From Toxotes chatareus (taxonomy: Eukaryota > Chordata > Actinopteri > Toxotidae), in contig JAFBJY010001449.1 of NCBI GenBank assembly GCA_016801885.1, positions 1 through 64,000 on the forward strand: a DNA stretch of 64,000 nt, in the 5' to 3' direction. Below the pieces are notes generated by a model. It saw nothing but the letters and a program-made list of their open reading frames with translations, ran no database searches and had not been told where the DNA came from. The position numbers were made by a program, and so were the translations under genes. Position 1 is the stretch's first letter; the number at the start of each line of letters is the position of its first letter. Positions 1 through 11,524 of this stretch are shown here, piece by piece.

Positions 1-1056
1 CCTCCATCACATCTCGAGCACTGTCTAGCCACAGGGTTGTGTACAGAGCCCCTCCTGTTCACCCTCAAGGGACATATGACTGCTCATGAGACACCCCAGC
101 TGTCATATTGTGAAGTTAGCTTGATGACGACATGGCAGTAGTAGGGACGCATCACTGACAACGGCGAGTCAGAGTACAGAGAGGAGGTGGAACATCTGGA
201 GCAGTGGTGCAGAAACAACAACCTCTGCATCAATGTGAAAAGACCAAGGAGATGGTGGTGGATTTCAGAAGAGACAGGCGCCCTCTACTTCCTCAGGAAG
301 CTGCAGCGAGCTGGACTTGGAGGCTCAGTCCTGAGGTGCTTCTACCACTGTGCGGTGGAGAGTGTCCTCTGCACCTGCATCACTGTGTGGCATGGCAGCT
401 GCACTGCTGCTGAGAGGAAGGCTCTGCAGAGGGTGAGTAAAGGCTGCACAGAGGACTGTGAGGGGAACAGCCTGCCCACCACGTCAGACCTCTACACAGC
501 ACGATGCAGAGGGAGGGCCCTCCATCATGAGACTCCACCACCCCTCTGTAAATTCTGCTGGCCTTCCCCTCCCCTCAGGCAGGCGGCTGAGGCATCCGAG
601 CAGGACCACCAGGTTCAAGAACAGCTGCTTGCCTGAAGCTGTGAGACTGTTGAACTCCCAGCCCTGCCCCATAGACCCCCCCAATACCACCACACACTGG
701 ACAGCCTTGCACCACAACACTGTCCCACTAGAGTACAATACCTGGCCATTATAGGGCAACATGTTCTTATAATGTAATACTGCGGACCCTTGCACTACCA
801 CTACTTCCCCTACTTGCACAGTATTTATTTATTTAAATTTTTTTTTTTGCACATGCTAACTTAACGGCCTCCTTATCTTATCTATTTTTTATCTTATTTA
901 ATTGTTAGTTGTTCATATTTATATATCTGCTCTGTGTTTATTTCTCTAATATTTATCATTTCTCTAATGTTTATGGCTTAAAACTGGGACCTGAGTACCA
1001 ATTTACATACCCTAACATGCAAATGTCCTGGCATGACAATAAGTTTCCTTGATCCT
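1..1056 (+). mobile_element. 5'-truncated LINE 3' end (L2/CR1/Rex1-like)
   Basis: This is the distal part of a non-LTR retrotransposon that runs in from the left edge. Near 105-145 a broken frame reads as an F/YADD-type reverse-transcriptase active site (ADDTAVVG). It is followed by the conserved WCRNNNLCINV block, which starts the post-RT region of L2/CR1-like elements (187-330), and by a decayed C-terminal region to about 650. The 3' UTR ends in a short TTCCTTGATCC tail at 1056. The tail stops exactly where homology to the SAMD3-like locus begins, so the LINE jumped into a copy of that locus. Frameshifts separate the RT motif from the downstream frame, so the copy is dead. The clade assignment is from motif recognition only. 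Confidence 0.75.
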
Positions 1057-2524
1057 TAATGGCCCAGTCATTTCTAAATCTGTGCTGAAACCCAAAGTAA
1101 ATGTTCAGCCCTCACACTGCATCTTAACTGCAGACTTAAGTAGCCTATTTAGACTCAGAGATGCTTTTGTAAAACAAATCAATAAAAACACAATAAACTG
1201 ATGACTGTTGGACTTAATTCACATATAGCTGCATTACTATTCTGATGATAACTGTACCTGCCTCATCAGCAGTGTCAGATCCTTCATTCAGGGGCAACTT
1301 TCAGTTGTTGTTTTAAGAGAGACGTCTCTTTCAGGTTCCTGCCTCCTGATAACTTTATCTTTAAAACTGCTGTTCCATTTTTCTAAGGAACCTGAAGCTA
1401 ACCTCTGCTCCAAACATCAGTGAGAAGTGTATCTTTATTCATGCATTCATCTCTGATTGGCTGATCATCATATGTTCTGGATGATGTGGGACCTCCTTTT
1501 AGGCCCACTCTACTCTGGGATGAAGGGAATTGCTTTTGGATTTGTCTTCGTGCTGCCACCTCAAGAAAGGGTTAGGGCCTTGTTGTTTTGAATATCATAG
1601 AAGTGATCCTGAAAGAAAAAAAAGGTGTCTCAAGGAATTAGGAATTATGTCTAATAAATAATTATTACACTCTAGTTGTATACAAGTTGGAAAAAAATTA
1701 TTTTTGCAAGGACACTATCCATCAAAAGTCAAGCATCCAGAATCACTTTGTCTCTGCTTAAGTGCTTGAGACTGACAGTGTATCTGTCAGACTTGGGAGA
1801 GAGGAGCCTTCACACCCTTGCTGCAGGACACTTAGATCTGAAGATCACACACACACACACGTATAAGGCAAATAAAATCTAAAGTCCAGCACATTAAAAA
1901 AACTATATCACAGACCTTGGCTAGATATTACCTGTCTCAAGACAAAACATTACCATTACCTATAACTCTGCTTTACCACAAGTAGTGAGTGGTCACATAT
2001 TCTGTCAGGTCTGAGCGATCAGCCAGGTTCAAAATACCCGCCTTTTCACTCGCTGTTCAAAACAGCAAGGTTACAGTTTATAAGCTCAACTGTTAGCATG
2101 CTAGCCAAAACTGACTTTTCAGCTGCCTGTGCCGCTGAGTCGAAATTATTCTCTTAAACAATCGACATGCGTTGCATTGTTGATGGTTATTTCAAAACAG
2201 TATTAATTACCTTCAAGATGCGCTGCCGTCATTAATTTGTGAAGCTTATCAAACAGTTTGTCATTACCGCCATACAGACATCACACGCCACAGACAGTAT
2301 GGCCGAGCATTAACGCTTTTGAGTGAAAGTTAACAGCTCCACAATGGCAGCTAAGACACATTAGCTAACTAATGCTGGTGGAGCTATTTACTCTAAATAA
2401 TGGAGTAAAGCAATGGGGAGTTGCCCAACATCAAGTTCGCAGTCATTAGCGATACTATGTAAGTAGATAAAGTGAGAACAATGACAAAATATCACACATT
2501 TAAAGTACTCTTCTGATAAAAAAA
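1057..2524 (-). pseudogene. SAMD3-like gene remnant, copy 1 (inverted)
   Basis: Read on the minus strand, this block matches 20425-22795 on the plus strand. 1057-1420 pairs with about 22460-22795, 1450-1590 with 22190-22350, 1665-1865 with 21560-21730, 1870-2030 with 21380-21545, and 2030-2524 with 20425-20920. The segment 20925-21375 and the exon near 21870-22005 have no counterpart here, so this copy has large deletions or the other copy has insertions. The parental gene belongs to the multicopy teleost family usually annotated as sterile alpha motif domain-containing protein 3-like. No exon here stays open long enough to be functional. The continuation beyond 1057 is hidden by the LINE at 1-1056. 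Confidence 0.75.
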
Positions 2525-3025
2525 TCATGAGTGTGTGTGTGTGTTTGTCCTTTGATGCCTTTGATGTATCAACATTCTACAGTCTGATGTCACAGGCTGC
2601 AGTAAGTGGACAAACAGCCAGAGACAAGTTCAGAAGTCAAACAGGAGCAGAAACAGTTGGACTGGACAGGACTTGCTCATGATTTAGGAAGAAAGAAGCA
2701 CTCAGATATTTCTGCACAATTATTGACAAGGAAGGGAGGAGCTACTGCTGTTACAAGGACAAGAGGAAACCACAGGAAAGTCCAGATCACCTCCAAGGTT
2801 TTCAGTAAGTCAGTTGATGTCAGTGTTTCAGTTCAGTGGGATGTGCTTGTTAAATTGACATGATGTCTAATCACACAAGAACTTCAGCCCAAAGGTTTCA
2901 GTACATGTTCAGTTTATTTAAACTATGCTAACATGAGGCTTCAGCAGAAACAGGCGTCCTCCAGGTTTTTTTATCATTTATGTTGAAGATCAACCAGCAG
3001 TGCTTTGCATGTGGAACTGTAAGTT
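2525..3025 (+). repeat. Duplicated unit, copy A (partial)
   Basis: After a short GT tract this sequence matches 7703-8470 on the same strand and 19920-19260 on the opposite strand. Copy A lacks the segment equivalent to about 8090-8350. It carries an 85-codon reading frame at 2606-2863 (starts MDKQPETSSEVKQEQK) that is also open in the other two copies. I do not recognise its product. It directly follows the inverted SAMD3-like block, in the same relative order as at 18450-22800 read in reverse. That points to one duplicated segment rather than independent insertions. Confidence 0.75.
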
Positions 3026-4650
3026 TCTGAAACACAACATTCAGAGACAGTTAAAATTTAGGCAGCACTGAAAGACAATACAGTAAATTGGATGAAATCA
3101 GTCTCAGGTGTTAAGATGCTCTTCATCTTAAAGATGGACGTCTGTGCTCACTCATCTTTGATCTCTGACTCTGACCTGAGCCTGTGCTCTCTGCTCCTGC
3201 AGACGAGCCACAATAAAGCTGTCAGCTTCATAGCTGCTCCTTAATAGAGTGACTGAGGTTGGAGAGAGGCATTGTGGGACACAGAGGTCGTCCATATTAA
3301 CTATAGAGGGATGAGAAATGGGAGGATATGAAACAGCTCAAATACAAACAAACACTGACAGACAATGAAACACTATTGTTCATCATTCAGTTTCAGTTCC
3401 AGAGGCCTGAGGGCTTTAATATGTTACTGTTTCAGCAACAAGCAGTGAAGGATCAATGATTCTGATTTTCTATCAGTCACTTTACAGGAAACTTTGGATC
3501 CATAAACCTCAGTTATTTAAGCTGTATTCACATTGTGTAGGGACCTGAGCTTTTATTGTTTAAAATGTCACATGTTCAAATCCTGTTGCTTCTTAAAGTG
3601 AAATGTGTATGTGTGTCCTCTTACTGACTGTCAGTGTCAGGAGAGGCTGCATGACTGGATGTGACCCACAGAGAGACACAGCAGGCAGGAGGCCATGAGA
3701 GATCAACACAACCCACTGCCAAGGTTACACACCAGCACAGCTACACACTTACACAGGCAGAGACAGAGAGAGGGCCAAGGAGAAGCAGGGACAGATGTGC
3801 AGGTGATGTGTTTTCTTCAGCTCTTTGCAGTGATCTTACAGATAACCCTCCACTGTGCTGTGATCTCTGTCATCCATGTTGCTGTACTGGTCTGGCTTCC
3901 TGACTCAGTTTGTGTAGTTGCCCCAGTGCCCTGCTGTAACTCAGCCTCCTCTCTGACTGACACACAGTGATGAAGCACATTTTCTTTGACTCAATGCATC
4001 AAACATCACTTTTTGTCATACATACAGAAGTATCTCCTCTCAGTAAGTACAGACATTTCCTCTTCAAAGCTTTCAGGAGCTTCACTCTGATTCAGTGGCT
4101 CCACTCTGACTAATTTCATGCTGCATTTTTATTTGGGACCAAACACAGAGAGAAAATGTGTGAACAGCTGATAATCAGCAGACAGTCTGTGAGTGTTTGG
4201 GTGGTACAAAGTGGGAGTAGGAGGAAAGCAGCGACACATCCTCTCCACTCATTAACACAGTGACAGCACTGACTGAAGCTCTGCACTGTGTTTTCAGCCT
4301 AATATGATTAATAGAATTATTCAGTCCATTCAGACTGAACATAAACAAACCAGTTATCAAATAACCACAGTCCATTTGATTCTAATGTTAAATTCAGGTC
4401 TCATAACCCACAGCCTCTCTCTCTCTCAGGAACATCAATCAGAGATGTTTAAGATACAAATAGTGTGAATGTAGATGTGGTGATGTTGCTCAGTCTGTCT
4501 GTGCTGTGATCCAACACTTGGATGGATGTTACTGTCACTCCTTCCTGTGCAGGCTGCACAAACACAATAGTTTATCATGGAGAAAAAGCTGTTTGTAATT
4601 TATCAGTGAAGTTCTCTCATTGCTTCAGGATTATAAACTATTTTCAACCA
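3026..4650. other. No supported gene
   Basis: This stretch holds only short reading frames without recognisable domains. An open frame at 3695-3970 has a hydrophobic run but no matching splice context or family that I know. No repeat elsewhere in the window matches it by eye. Confidence 0.4.
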
Positions 4651-4651
4651 A

Positions 4652-5040
4652 GAAGATAAGATAAGATAGATAAGATAAATCTTTATTGTCATTGCACAAT
4701 CATACTTTGTATAAAGTACAACGAAATTGAGGTACTGTCCCACATCAGTGCAAAAGAAGACATACAATCACAGTGCAGAATAAAAAGTAAAAATAGAAAA
4801 GTAGAATAAAATAATAAAATAAAATAAATATATTCAGGATAGAAATATACAGTATGTAAAATATATACAAAGACAAAGACATTGTTTATTGCACGACCTG
4901 TTGTCGGAAAGGTGGCTAACCAGATTAAATGAGGCTATTTGTTAGCATTGATTAGGGCTATTGCCCTGTTGTAAAAGCTGTCCCTGAGTCTGTTTGTTGT
5001 CCCTGAGTCTGTTTGTTAACAGCACTGACTGACTGATGGA
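4652..5040 (-). mobile_element. LINE 3' end remnant
   Basis: Read on the minus strand, the block ends in GACAATAAAGATTT followed by repeats of ATCTT (plus strand 4652-4680, AAGAT repeats). That is the usual 3' end of teleost L2/Rex1-like LINEs. Only UTR-like and AT-rich sequence is present and no RT motif remains. A 19-bp perfect tandem duplication (GTCCCTGAGTCTGTTTGTT) occupies 4980-5017 inside it. Confidence 0.55.
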
Positions 5041-6930
5041 CAAAGGGGCTCAAAAGGTTTTTGCCTGTAGACGTGTGATGGTTTTAATATTGAAATATAT
5101 TATGCCTTTAACTTTGTGACAGTGGGATTAGTCAGGATCAGGGTCCGTTCATGGTCCAAGAAGAAGAAATGCAGTCCTTTAGCTGTGATAATGTTTCCAC
5201 ACGTTCATGATTTGCTTGACTCTGTCATTTCTCTTCCTCCATTGTCTCTCATCCTAAAGGTGTAACTGTTTTTCTGGCCCAGCAGGAAGTCATTTTTAAG
5301 TAACCAATACTAACCACTGACCCTCCTCCTCCACTGTTGATTGAATGAAACTCAGTGAGAGTGGGTGATGTTGTACAGGAGTTTAACTCAGTGAACCATG
5401 AAGTGAGGAAATGGACAAAAACTTTAAATCCTGTTTATCTTTCTGCTTCATATCACTGGAGACATTTTGGTTTGGACTGGTGTTATGGCTGAGGGGTTCT
5501 TGATGAGGGCAGTTGAACAGTTTTGCCACTGAGCCACTGTCAGGCCGTTTACTTACAATAAAATGTAATGTTAAAGGCATAGAGTGAAAGTGTGCTTCAG
5601 CTTTTGTTATGTACAGTCAGACTGCAGCACTCAGGCCACGTTAAAGACCTTGTTACCAAAGAGTCTCCTGCTTTAGTTTGATCCTCCACTGAGCTCTCAC
5701 CTTGGGAAAAGGCCAACTTTTCAGTGTGATGAGAAATTCTCTAAACATGTTCAGGAAACATGTTGCTTTTTCTCTGGATGCTTTTCTTTTCTTTTATAGT
5801 CTAATATAATATAATTTTGAATTGTTGTCTTATTAAGGCAAAAGAGAAGTTTTATTATTTTAATCAGATTTGTTGCCATAATTTATTTCTGTTGTTTTAA
5901 AGCTGCTGTATATTATATATATTTTCTTGAAGTGTGTGTGAGGTGAAGCTGATTCATCCATGTTGAGTCTGAGTCTATATCTGACCACATGTTATAAAAC
6001 TGACTCTCTCTCTCTGCCTGTGTCCCTCAGTTACTCAGTCTTCAGTACTCAGTTCAGGAGAATCCACTCTCCAGTGAAAACACACTGTTGTGTTACTGTT
6101 TTGAAATGTAATGTAATGCAATGTTCCTCTGTTGATCAGTTGATGAGTCAGTTCTTTGGCATGATTGAGTTCAGCCTCAGAAAGGTTTAAGAAATTCAGT
6201 TTAAAGTCTTCAGTGTGTTTCAGGTGTGGGTGACTGATACACAGCTGTAATAACCTGCAGACACAGTACACAAAGCTTCTGTATGGCTCTAATACTTTGT
6301 GATGGAATGCCTCCATCAGTCTAATGGCTCTGTCTGTGTCTGATGTCTGTGGAGTCTGAACATTGAAATGAATACACTGCCTGTAATAACTCGACTACCA
6401 GCCTGAGTTCAGATCACTGACATTCAACAATTTTCTCACTCTAGCTGTTGTTTTATAAACATTATTGGAAATAAATTGTGTTCTCATCCATTACTAAAGT
6501 CTTCCAGACTCAAAGATGAAGATCAGGATCTGAGAGTTTATTCTCCCTCTCAGGTTTTTGTGCTGTTGAAAATCAGCATCATTTTCCAGCACGTTTCAGT
6601 GTAATAGGAAGGTCAGGCTGAGTTAGAAACACCTGCATGGCTGTAGACTACAAGCTGATTAGATATTGTATGGACCAGTTTTCCTTTAAAGACTTAAACA
6701 TTTATACCACACTAATTTGCACTGGAGACTGTTTCTATCACAGATGGATGTGAGCTGCTGTCAAGGTCATCATGTCTGTTGTGTGATTGATGTGGAAATT
6801 TGAAACTGGAGCAGAAAGTTTGCAGAGTCTGATGCAAATAACTCATTCAAATGTTTAAGTTCAGGAGATGAAGACGTCATGTTGCTGTTGAAATAGTAAA
6901 ACATTCGATTTATTTTCTGTTTTCTTTCAG
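5041..6930. other. No supported gene
   Basis: This is AT-rich single-copy-looking sequence with only short frames on both strands. I see no RNA gene, element end or domain. Confidence 0.4.
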
Positions 6931-7052
6931 GTAAGTGCTGCCAATGACCTTCAGAAGAAAAAAGAACAAGGGAAAAAGATTCAGCCAAAGATCCTCGACT
7001 ATCTTCAGCAGGATTTAGTGGGTTTGTTATTCTTTGTATCTACAATGATGAG
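6931..7052 (+). other. Candidate isolated exon
   Basis: A polypyrimidine tract ending TTTCTTTCAG precedes a 122-nt open segment that ends at ATGAG followed by GTAAGT. The open frame gives 40 residues with a lysine-rich start (VSAANDLQKKKEQGKK) and a hydrophobic end. The first CAG is itself followed by GTAAGT, so 6928-6936 could be a donor rather than an acceptor. No flanking exon was found and I do not recognise the peptide. Confidence 0.2.
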
Positions 7053-7445
7053 GTAAGTGTATCCAGAGGGCTGCTGCTCAGATGATAATGGTAGGACACA
7101 GACTTTCTTTACAGATACATTTCCTCTGTTGTTCCACACAAACATGGAGGAGAATCCTAACAGGAAGAACCAGCAGCTCTGCTTGGGTCTCAGTGTCAGC
7201 AAATCCTTGTGGGAGATGCAAGTTCTATAAATAAAATATTGATGTGATTTTGAGTAATTAGGTTCATCACTTTCACAGTTCCCTGACAACAGAACCCAGC
7301 AGTGTTGACCTTGTGTTGTAGCTGACAGATGAGGCTCTGTGTTAGCAGACTGGTAGGACTGGTAGTAGATACTGGATGCTCATATTTTACTGACAAACCT
7401 TCAGGCTAAAACACTGGAGCAGGTTTGACTTTGGAGTGTGTGTGT
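7053..7445. other. No supported gene
   Basis: This is non-coding sequence between the candidate exon and the duplicated unit. I see nothing in it. Confidence 0.4.
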
Positions 7446-7764
7446 GTTCAGTTCAGCTGCTGCTGTCCTTGGTGCTGAATTCACCAACCCAGCTGAATGG
7501 TCCTGAGTGTTTATTGTTGTAATTCATTTGGTATTTTTGAGAAGATTGAATATCATTAGTATGGGTTATGTTTTGGTTAGTGTTAGGCTTTCAGTTATGA
7601 TGGTTAAGGTTAGGTTAGGTTAAGGGGCAAGGGAATGCATTATGGCAACGTGTCCTCACAACTATAGTAAGAAAATAGAGAGAGAGAGAGAGAGAGTGTG
7701 TGTTTGTCCTTTGATGCCTTTGATGTATCAACATTCTACAGTCTGATGTCACAGGCTGCAGTAA

Positions 7765-8022
7765 GTGGACACACAGCCAGAGACAAGCTCAGAAGTCAAA
7801 CAGGAGCAGAAACAGTTGGACTGGACAGGACTTGCTCATGATTTAGGAAGAAAGAAGCACTCAGATATTTCTGCACAATTATTGACAAGGAAGGGAGGAG
7901 CTACTGCTGTTACAAGGACAAGAGGAAACTACAGGAAAGTCCAGATCACCTCCAAGGTTTTCAGTAAGTCAATACCTTTTTTAGTTGATGTCAGTGTTTC
8001 AGTTCAGTGGGATGTTTGTTAA
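7765..8022 (+). CDS. Small repeated ORF of unknown function
   Basis: An 85-codon frame starts MDTQPETSSEVKQEQK and is rich in charged residues (GRKKHSD, TRKGGATAVTRTRG). The same frame is open in the copies at 2606-2863 (+) and 19594-19857 (-), with only a few substitutions and length changes near the end. The upstream context, including the microsatellite and the TTTGTCCTTTGATGCC segment, is shared as well. The copies are so alike that recent duplication alone explains the open frame. Another frame of the same DNA (RYFCTIIDKEGRSY) is also open for about 40 codons. I do not recognise either product, and a coding role is doubtful. Confidence 0.2.
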   Translation: MDTQPETSSEVKQEQKQLDWTGLAHDLGRKKHSDISAQLLTRKGGATAVTRTRGNYRKVQITSKVFSKSIPFLVDVSVSVQWDVC

Positions 8023-8589
8023 ATTGACATGATGTCTAATCACACAAGAACTTCAGCCCAAAGGTTTCAGTACATGTTCAGTTTATTTATGCTGATTGTA
8101 TCTGTGAGATTTTCATATTGTCAACTTAGGTTTCCATTTTTTGCTTCAAAGCATTATGGTTTGTGTTAAAGGAAAGGTGCCTATTTTTTTCAAGTTTGTC
8201 TTTTAAACTTCAAATGTTCAAAAACATTCACATGCTTTTATGTAAATTGAAATCATTTGTGGTTGTTGCTTTGTATCCTCCTAAATGATGGAGCATAAAA
8301 TCCACAGTCCATGTCCTGTGTAAAAGGGACGTCCAAAGTTCAAAAGAAGCAAACATGAGGCTTCAGCAGTCTGACTTATATAGTTGAAACAGGCGTCCTC
8401 CAAGTCTTTTTTATCATTTATGTTGAAGATCAACCACCAGTGCTTTGCATGTGGAACAGTAGTTTGCCTGCAGCCACAGATCCAGACTCTGCAGTTAGTA
8501 ACATACATTATGGGATATGAATGTGTACAGATGGAGAGGGAGGAGGAGAGAGGAAATCAGTGCATCATGGGAAGTCTTCCAGCAGTGTA

Positions 8590-8910
8590 GACCTATAGCA
8601 GCATAACTAGTGGCTCATTCAGGAAAGCCTTACTCAGCTCTGACTATAAGGTTCATCAAAGGAAAGTTTTAAGCCTCCTCTTAAACATGGAGGGCGTCTG
8701 CCTCCAAGACCCAAACTAGTAGATGGTTCCACAGTAGAGGAGCCTGATATCTGAGGGCTCTGCCTCCCATTCTCTCTATTGGAGACTTTAGGAACCACAA
8801 GTAAACCTGCATTCTGGGAACACAATGTTCCAGGGTAGTAGGGGATGGCTGCACTGCTGCTGTGACCCGGCTTGGTAACACAGCCGGCCATTGCCAACTC
8901 TTAACATTCT
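8590..8910 (-). mobile_element. LINE C-terminal fragment
   Basis: On the minus strand, from 8890 to 8640, the frame reads PYYPGTLCSQNAGLLVVPKV and then, with a frame shift, LLWNHLLVWVLEADALHV. This is the conserved C-terminal block that follows the RT in L2/CR1-type LINE ORF2. It lies inside the duplicated unit and recurs in the same relation at 18795-19095 (+). The 3' tail with the CTAGTTATGCTGCTATAG segment lies at 8595-8625. Only about 90 codons of the ORF remain. Confidence 0.7.
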
Positions 8911-9235
8911 CCTCTCCTTAGCTGTGTCTTCAGTAGCTAAACTTGTGTATCTATGCTGAAGATTAGAGAGAAAGCTCTGTTCTAAAACGTCTCTCTGTTT
9001 TCAGCTCTCAGGACTTTTGCAGCTTCTACCTCAGTCTCTACAGTTTGGAGTTTAGTCTCACTCCTGTGCTCTTGTTTGTACTTTGGGATATCAGCCTTAT
9101 GTCACTGTTTACTGATCAGTTACAGCCATATCAGAGCTGTGTTATGTTACTGATAATGCAAACCAAACTTTTCCTGCTTAACTGGGAAAAAGTTGTAGGA
9201 ATAATAATATGTTCCCTTTTGAAACTAAAATGAAA

Positions 9236-10190
9236 GTTTTGCATTCATGGTGATATATATATTGACAACTGGAAGTTATTACTAATCATTGTAACTTATT
9301 TGAAAACTTTTCTGTACATATATAGGGTCATGGGTAAATCTTTGGTCTAAGGTAGAAGGAGTTAATTTTAGAAAACCTAGGACATTTACTTTCAACAGAG
9401 TCTCTTCCTACATCTGCTCACTTTAGTCCAGTGGTTGTGGAGCATAAAGATAATTGTAGAAGACAGCGTCTTGGACCTCCTGGCTGTGAGTGAAATGTTG
9501 TGTCTCTGTATTCTTGTATTTGCATCAAGTACATGTCAGGTTTAATCTTCAGTGACCTCAGCAGAAGAAGGGTGTGTCTTTAGATGGCAGGTGTCAATTT
9601 AAGATCTCACCCATTTACCTCGACTTTTTTCTGCTGGTTTTCTGCCACCACAAGTGAAAATGCAGTGATGTAACCACGACGTCCATTGCAAATTGATCTT
9701 ATTCTTTGTGCATCTTGCCTTTGAATTACAATAAGGTGCAAAACATCCATCATATGATGTTATAATATATTATAAAGCTGCGTTTTGAGAAACAAACTCA
9801 TAAAACAAAATCCATCAACAGCCTCACATCTGTTGTTGTGGAAGAGAAAATTCCTTCTCAGTGAAATAACATATTTGAATGAAAACCACTTGGGGATAAA
9901 ATCAAAGTGAAGTTCTGTGTTACACCCACCATCATGTCTCCTCTATTACTGCATTTAAGCTCCTTAAGGGGAGAAGAAAACTTCAAAGTCCACCTGTAGC
10001 ATTTCAACACCTGACAGCAGCAAAGCTGGAGCCTTTTTTCATCTGTCTGATGATTTAACAAACTATCACAGTCTGCACATGTCATGTGATGCATCTAATG
10101 CAGGTAATACTACTATTACTGTTACTACTACTAATGATAACAGTCTCAACATACACGTATATAATGATACTCTTAGAGTAAACATAATGT
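9236..10190. other. No supported gene
   Basis: AT-rich sequence between the duplicated unit and the Tx1-type LINE. Only short frames are present and I recognise no element. Confidence 0.4.
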
Positions 10191-11215
10191 GCTCTCTCTC
10201 CCTTCTCTCTCTCTGAGTGGATGGTGAGTGAGTGGATGGAGCGTTGCAATGTGTTAGTGTGAGTGACTCTTGTTGTTTTGTGTTGTGTTTTTCTATCTTT
10301 TTTCTTTCCTTCTTTCTTTCTTCTTTGTTTTAGCTGATTGTAGATCAGTTGCAGGGTTTGGTAGTGTAGCTACCTGCCTGGCTGGGCAGCATGCCAACTG
10401 TGGAGATGGGCGCTGAGTTTGAGAAGTTAACACGCCGACATGCAATCAAACTCGTGCACGGTGGAGGACGCGACTCTGGCGGTTGGTGAGGTGATGGGGT
10501 ACGGCAGCGTGAAGTCTGCCTCCAGCAGGAATGGTGCAGTTGTTATTTGGGGTTGGACAGCATTGCCAAAGTTAATGAGTTGGTTGAAACTGGAATAGTT
10601 ATCCAGGACACATTTACTCTTGTGCCTCCGCTGGTTAATCCAGCCAAAAAGATTATTATTTCCAACATCCCCCCATTCACTGAAGACGGGACACCGTCCA
10701 AAGAATGATCATGTCTTGGTCAGCTTGTTTCCCAGATTAAAATGGTTAGTTTGGGCTGTAAGTCTCCACTGTTAAAGCATGTTGTGTGTCACCGCAGGCA
10801 GGTTCATGATCCTGAAAGATAACCCTGGGGATCTGAATCTCTTCCTGACTTTTAAGGTGGATGGTTTTAACTACATGGTGTTTGCAATGTCAGCTAACAT
10901 GAAATGTTTGACAGTGACAGTCAGAGGAGTGATATGTTATGTGATAGCTTGTCATTGTGTGAGGAGCAAACTGATGAGGAGGATATGTCTGATGAAGAGT
11001 TCTTGAAATTTTTAAAAACTGTAAAATGTTCTATTGAGTAGAATGGCACTGTCACACTGACACAGGAGGATCAGCAGAGTCTGTATCCTCCTGCTGACAT
11101 CAGAAAATTCCTGCAGGGAACTAAAGGTGGCAGGTGTGTGAAGGTGGAAGATCATTTCCCAGATCTGAAACTTTTTACTGAGTCAGCGAGGCCCTTGACA
11201 AAAAAATCTGGACAT

Positions 11216-11320
11216 TTAGGTGGGGCAACTGTGGCGGAGCACATTAAGAGTGCGGCTTTGGACTTTGGACCGGCCTGAGATCGGAGGGTCGAGGGTCGTG
11301 GCGGAAAAAAATGTTAAAGC
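11216..11320 (+). mobile_element. SINE head, truncated
   Basis: The segment GGGGCAACTGTGGCGGAGCA followed by ATTAAGAGTGCGGCTTTGGACTT-like sequence is a degenerate copy of the tRNA-derived head of the SINE at 11525-11870. The B-box region is damaged and the body is absent. It interrupts ORF1 of the Tx1-type LINE. Confidence 0.6.
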
Positions 11321-11434
11321 ACTTTGGTGTTCACTCTGCCACTCTATTCACTCTGTAAGTTGTCTCATCAGTTCATGAACTGACTGACTGAACTCTCCCA
11401 GCTTCAGCCCAGAAATCTCATGGACAGCTGTAAT

Positions 11435-11506
11435 GGTTCCATGGTGTAATGGTTAGCACTCTGGACTCTGAATCCAGCGATCCGAGTTCAAATCTCGGTG
11501 GGACCT
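11435..11506 (+). tRNA. tRNA-Gln (anticodon CTG)
   Basis: The 72-nt sequence folds as a standard cloverleaf. The acceptor strand GGTTCCA (11435-11441) pairs with TGGGACC (11499-11505), with one G-T wobble, and T at 11506 is the discriminator base. The anticodon stem CTGGA/TCCAG encloses the loop CTCTGAA, with anticodon CTG at 11468-11470. The T arm carries the box B sequence GAGTTCAAATC. A run of five T residues at 11520-11524 can act as a Pol III terminator. It matches what I know of vertebrate tRNA-Gln(CTG) almost throughout. It sits between two SINE copies inside a dead LINE, so it could be a dispersed copy, but I see no damage. Confidence 0.88.
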
Positions 11507-11524
11507 GGTTGCTCTATGTATTTT

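Larger units (their letters stand above)
7446..9235 (+). repeat. Duplicated unit, copy B
   Basis: This 1.8-kb block is the near-exact inverted counterpart of 18450-20145. It begins at the TTCAGTTCAGCTGCTGCTG edge and contains a GA/GT microsatellite (7677-7702). Next comes the 85-codon frame at 7765-8022, a LINE C-terminal fragment in the opposite sense (8590-8910), and an unassigned tail to 9235. The first part also matches copy A at 2525-3025. With its partner it forms long inverted arms around 9236-18449. I found no terminal inverted repeat within the unit, so it behaves as a piece of a larger duplication rather than a transposon. Confidence 0.8.

Noticed and set aside
3661..3970. Two overlapping frames, one with a hydrophobic run
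   Set aside because: No homologous domain, no splice context and no conservation evidence; the length is within chance for this composition.
5960..6316. Opposed frames of 76 and 93 codons
   Set aside because: They overlap on opposite strands without any motif; considered chance.
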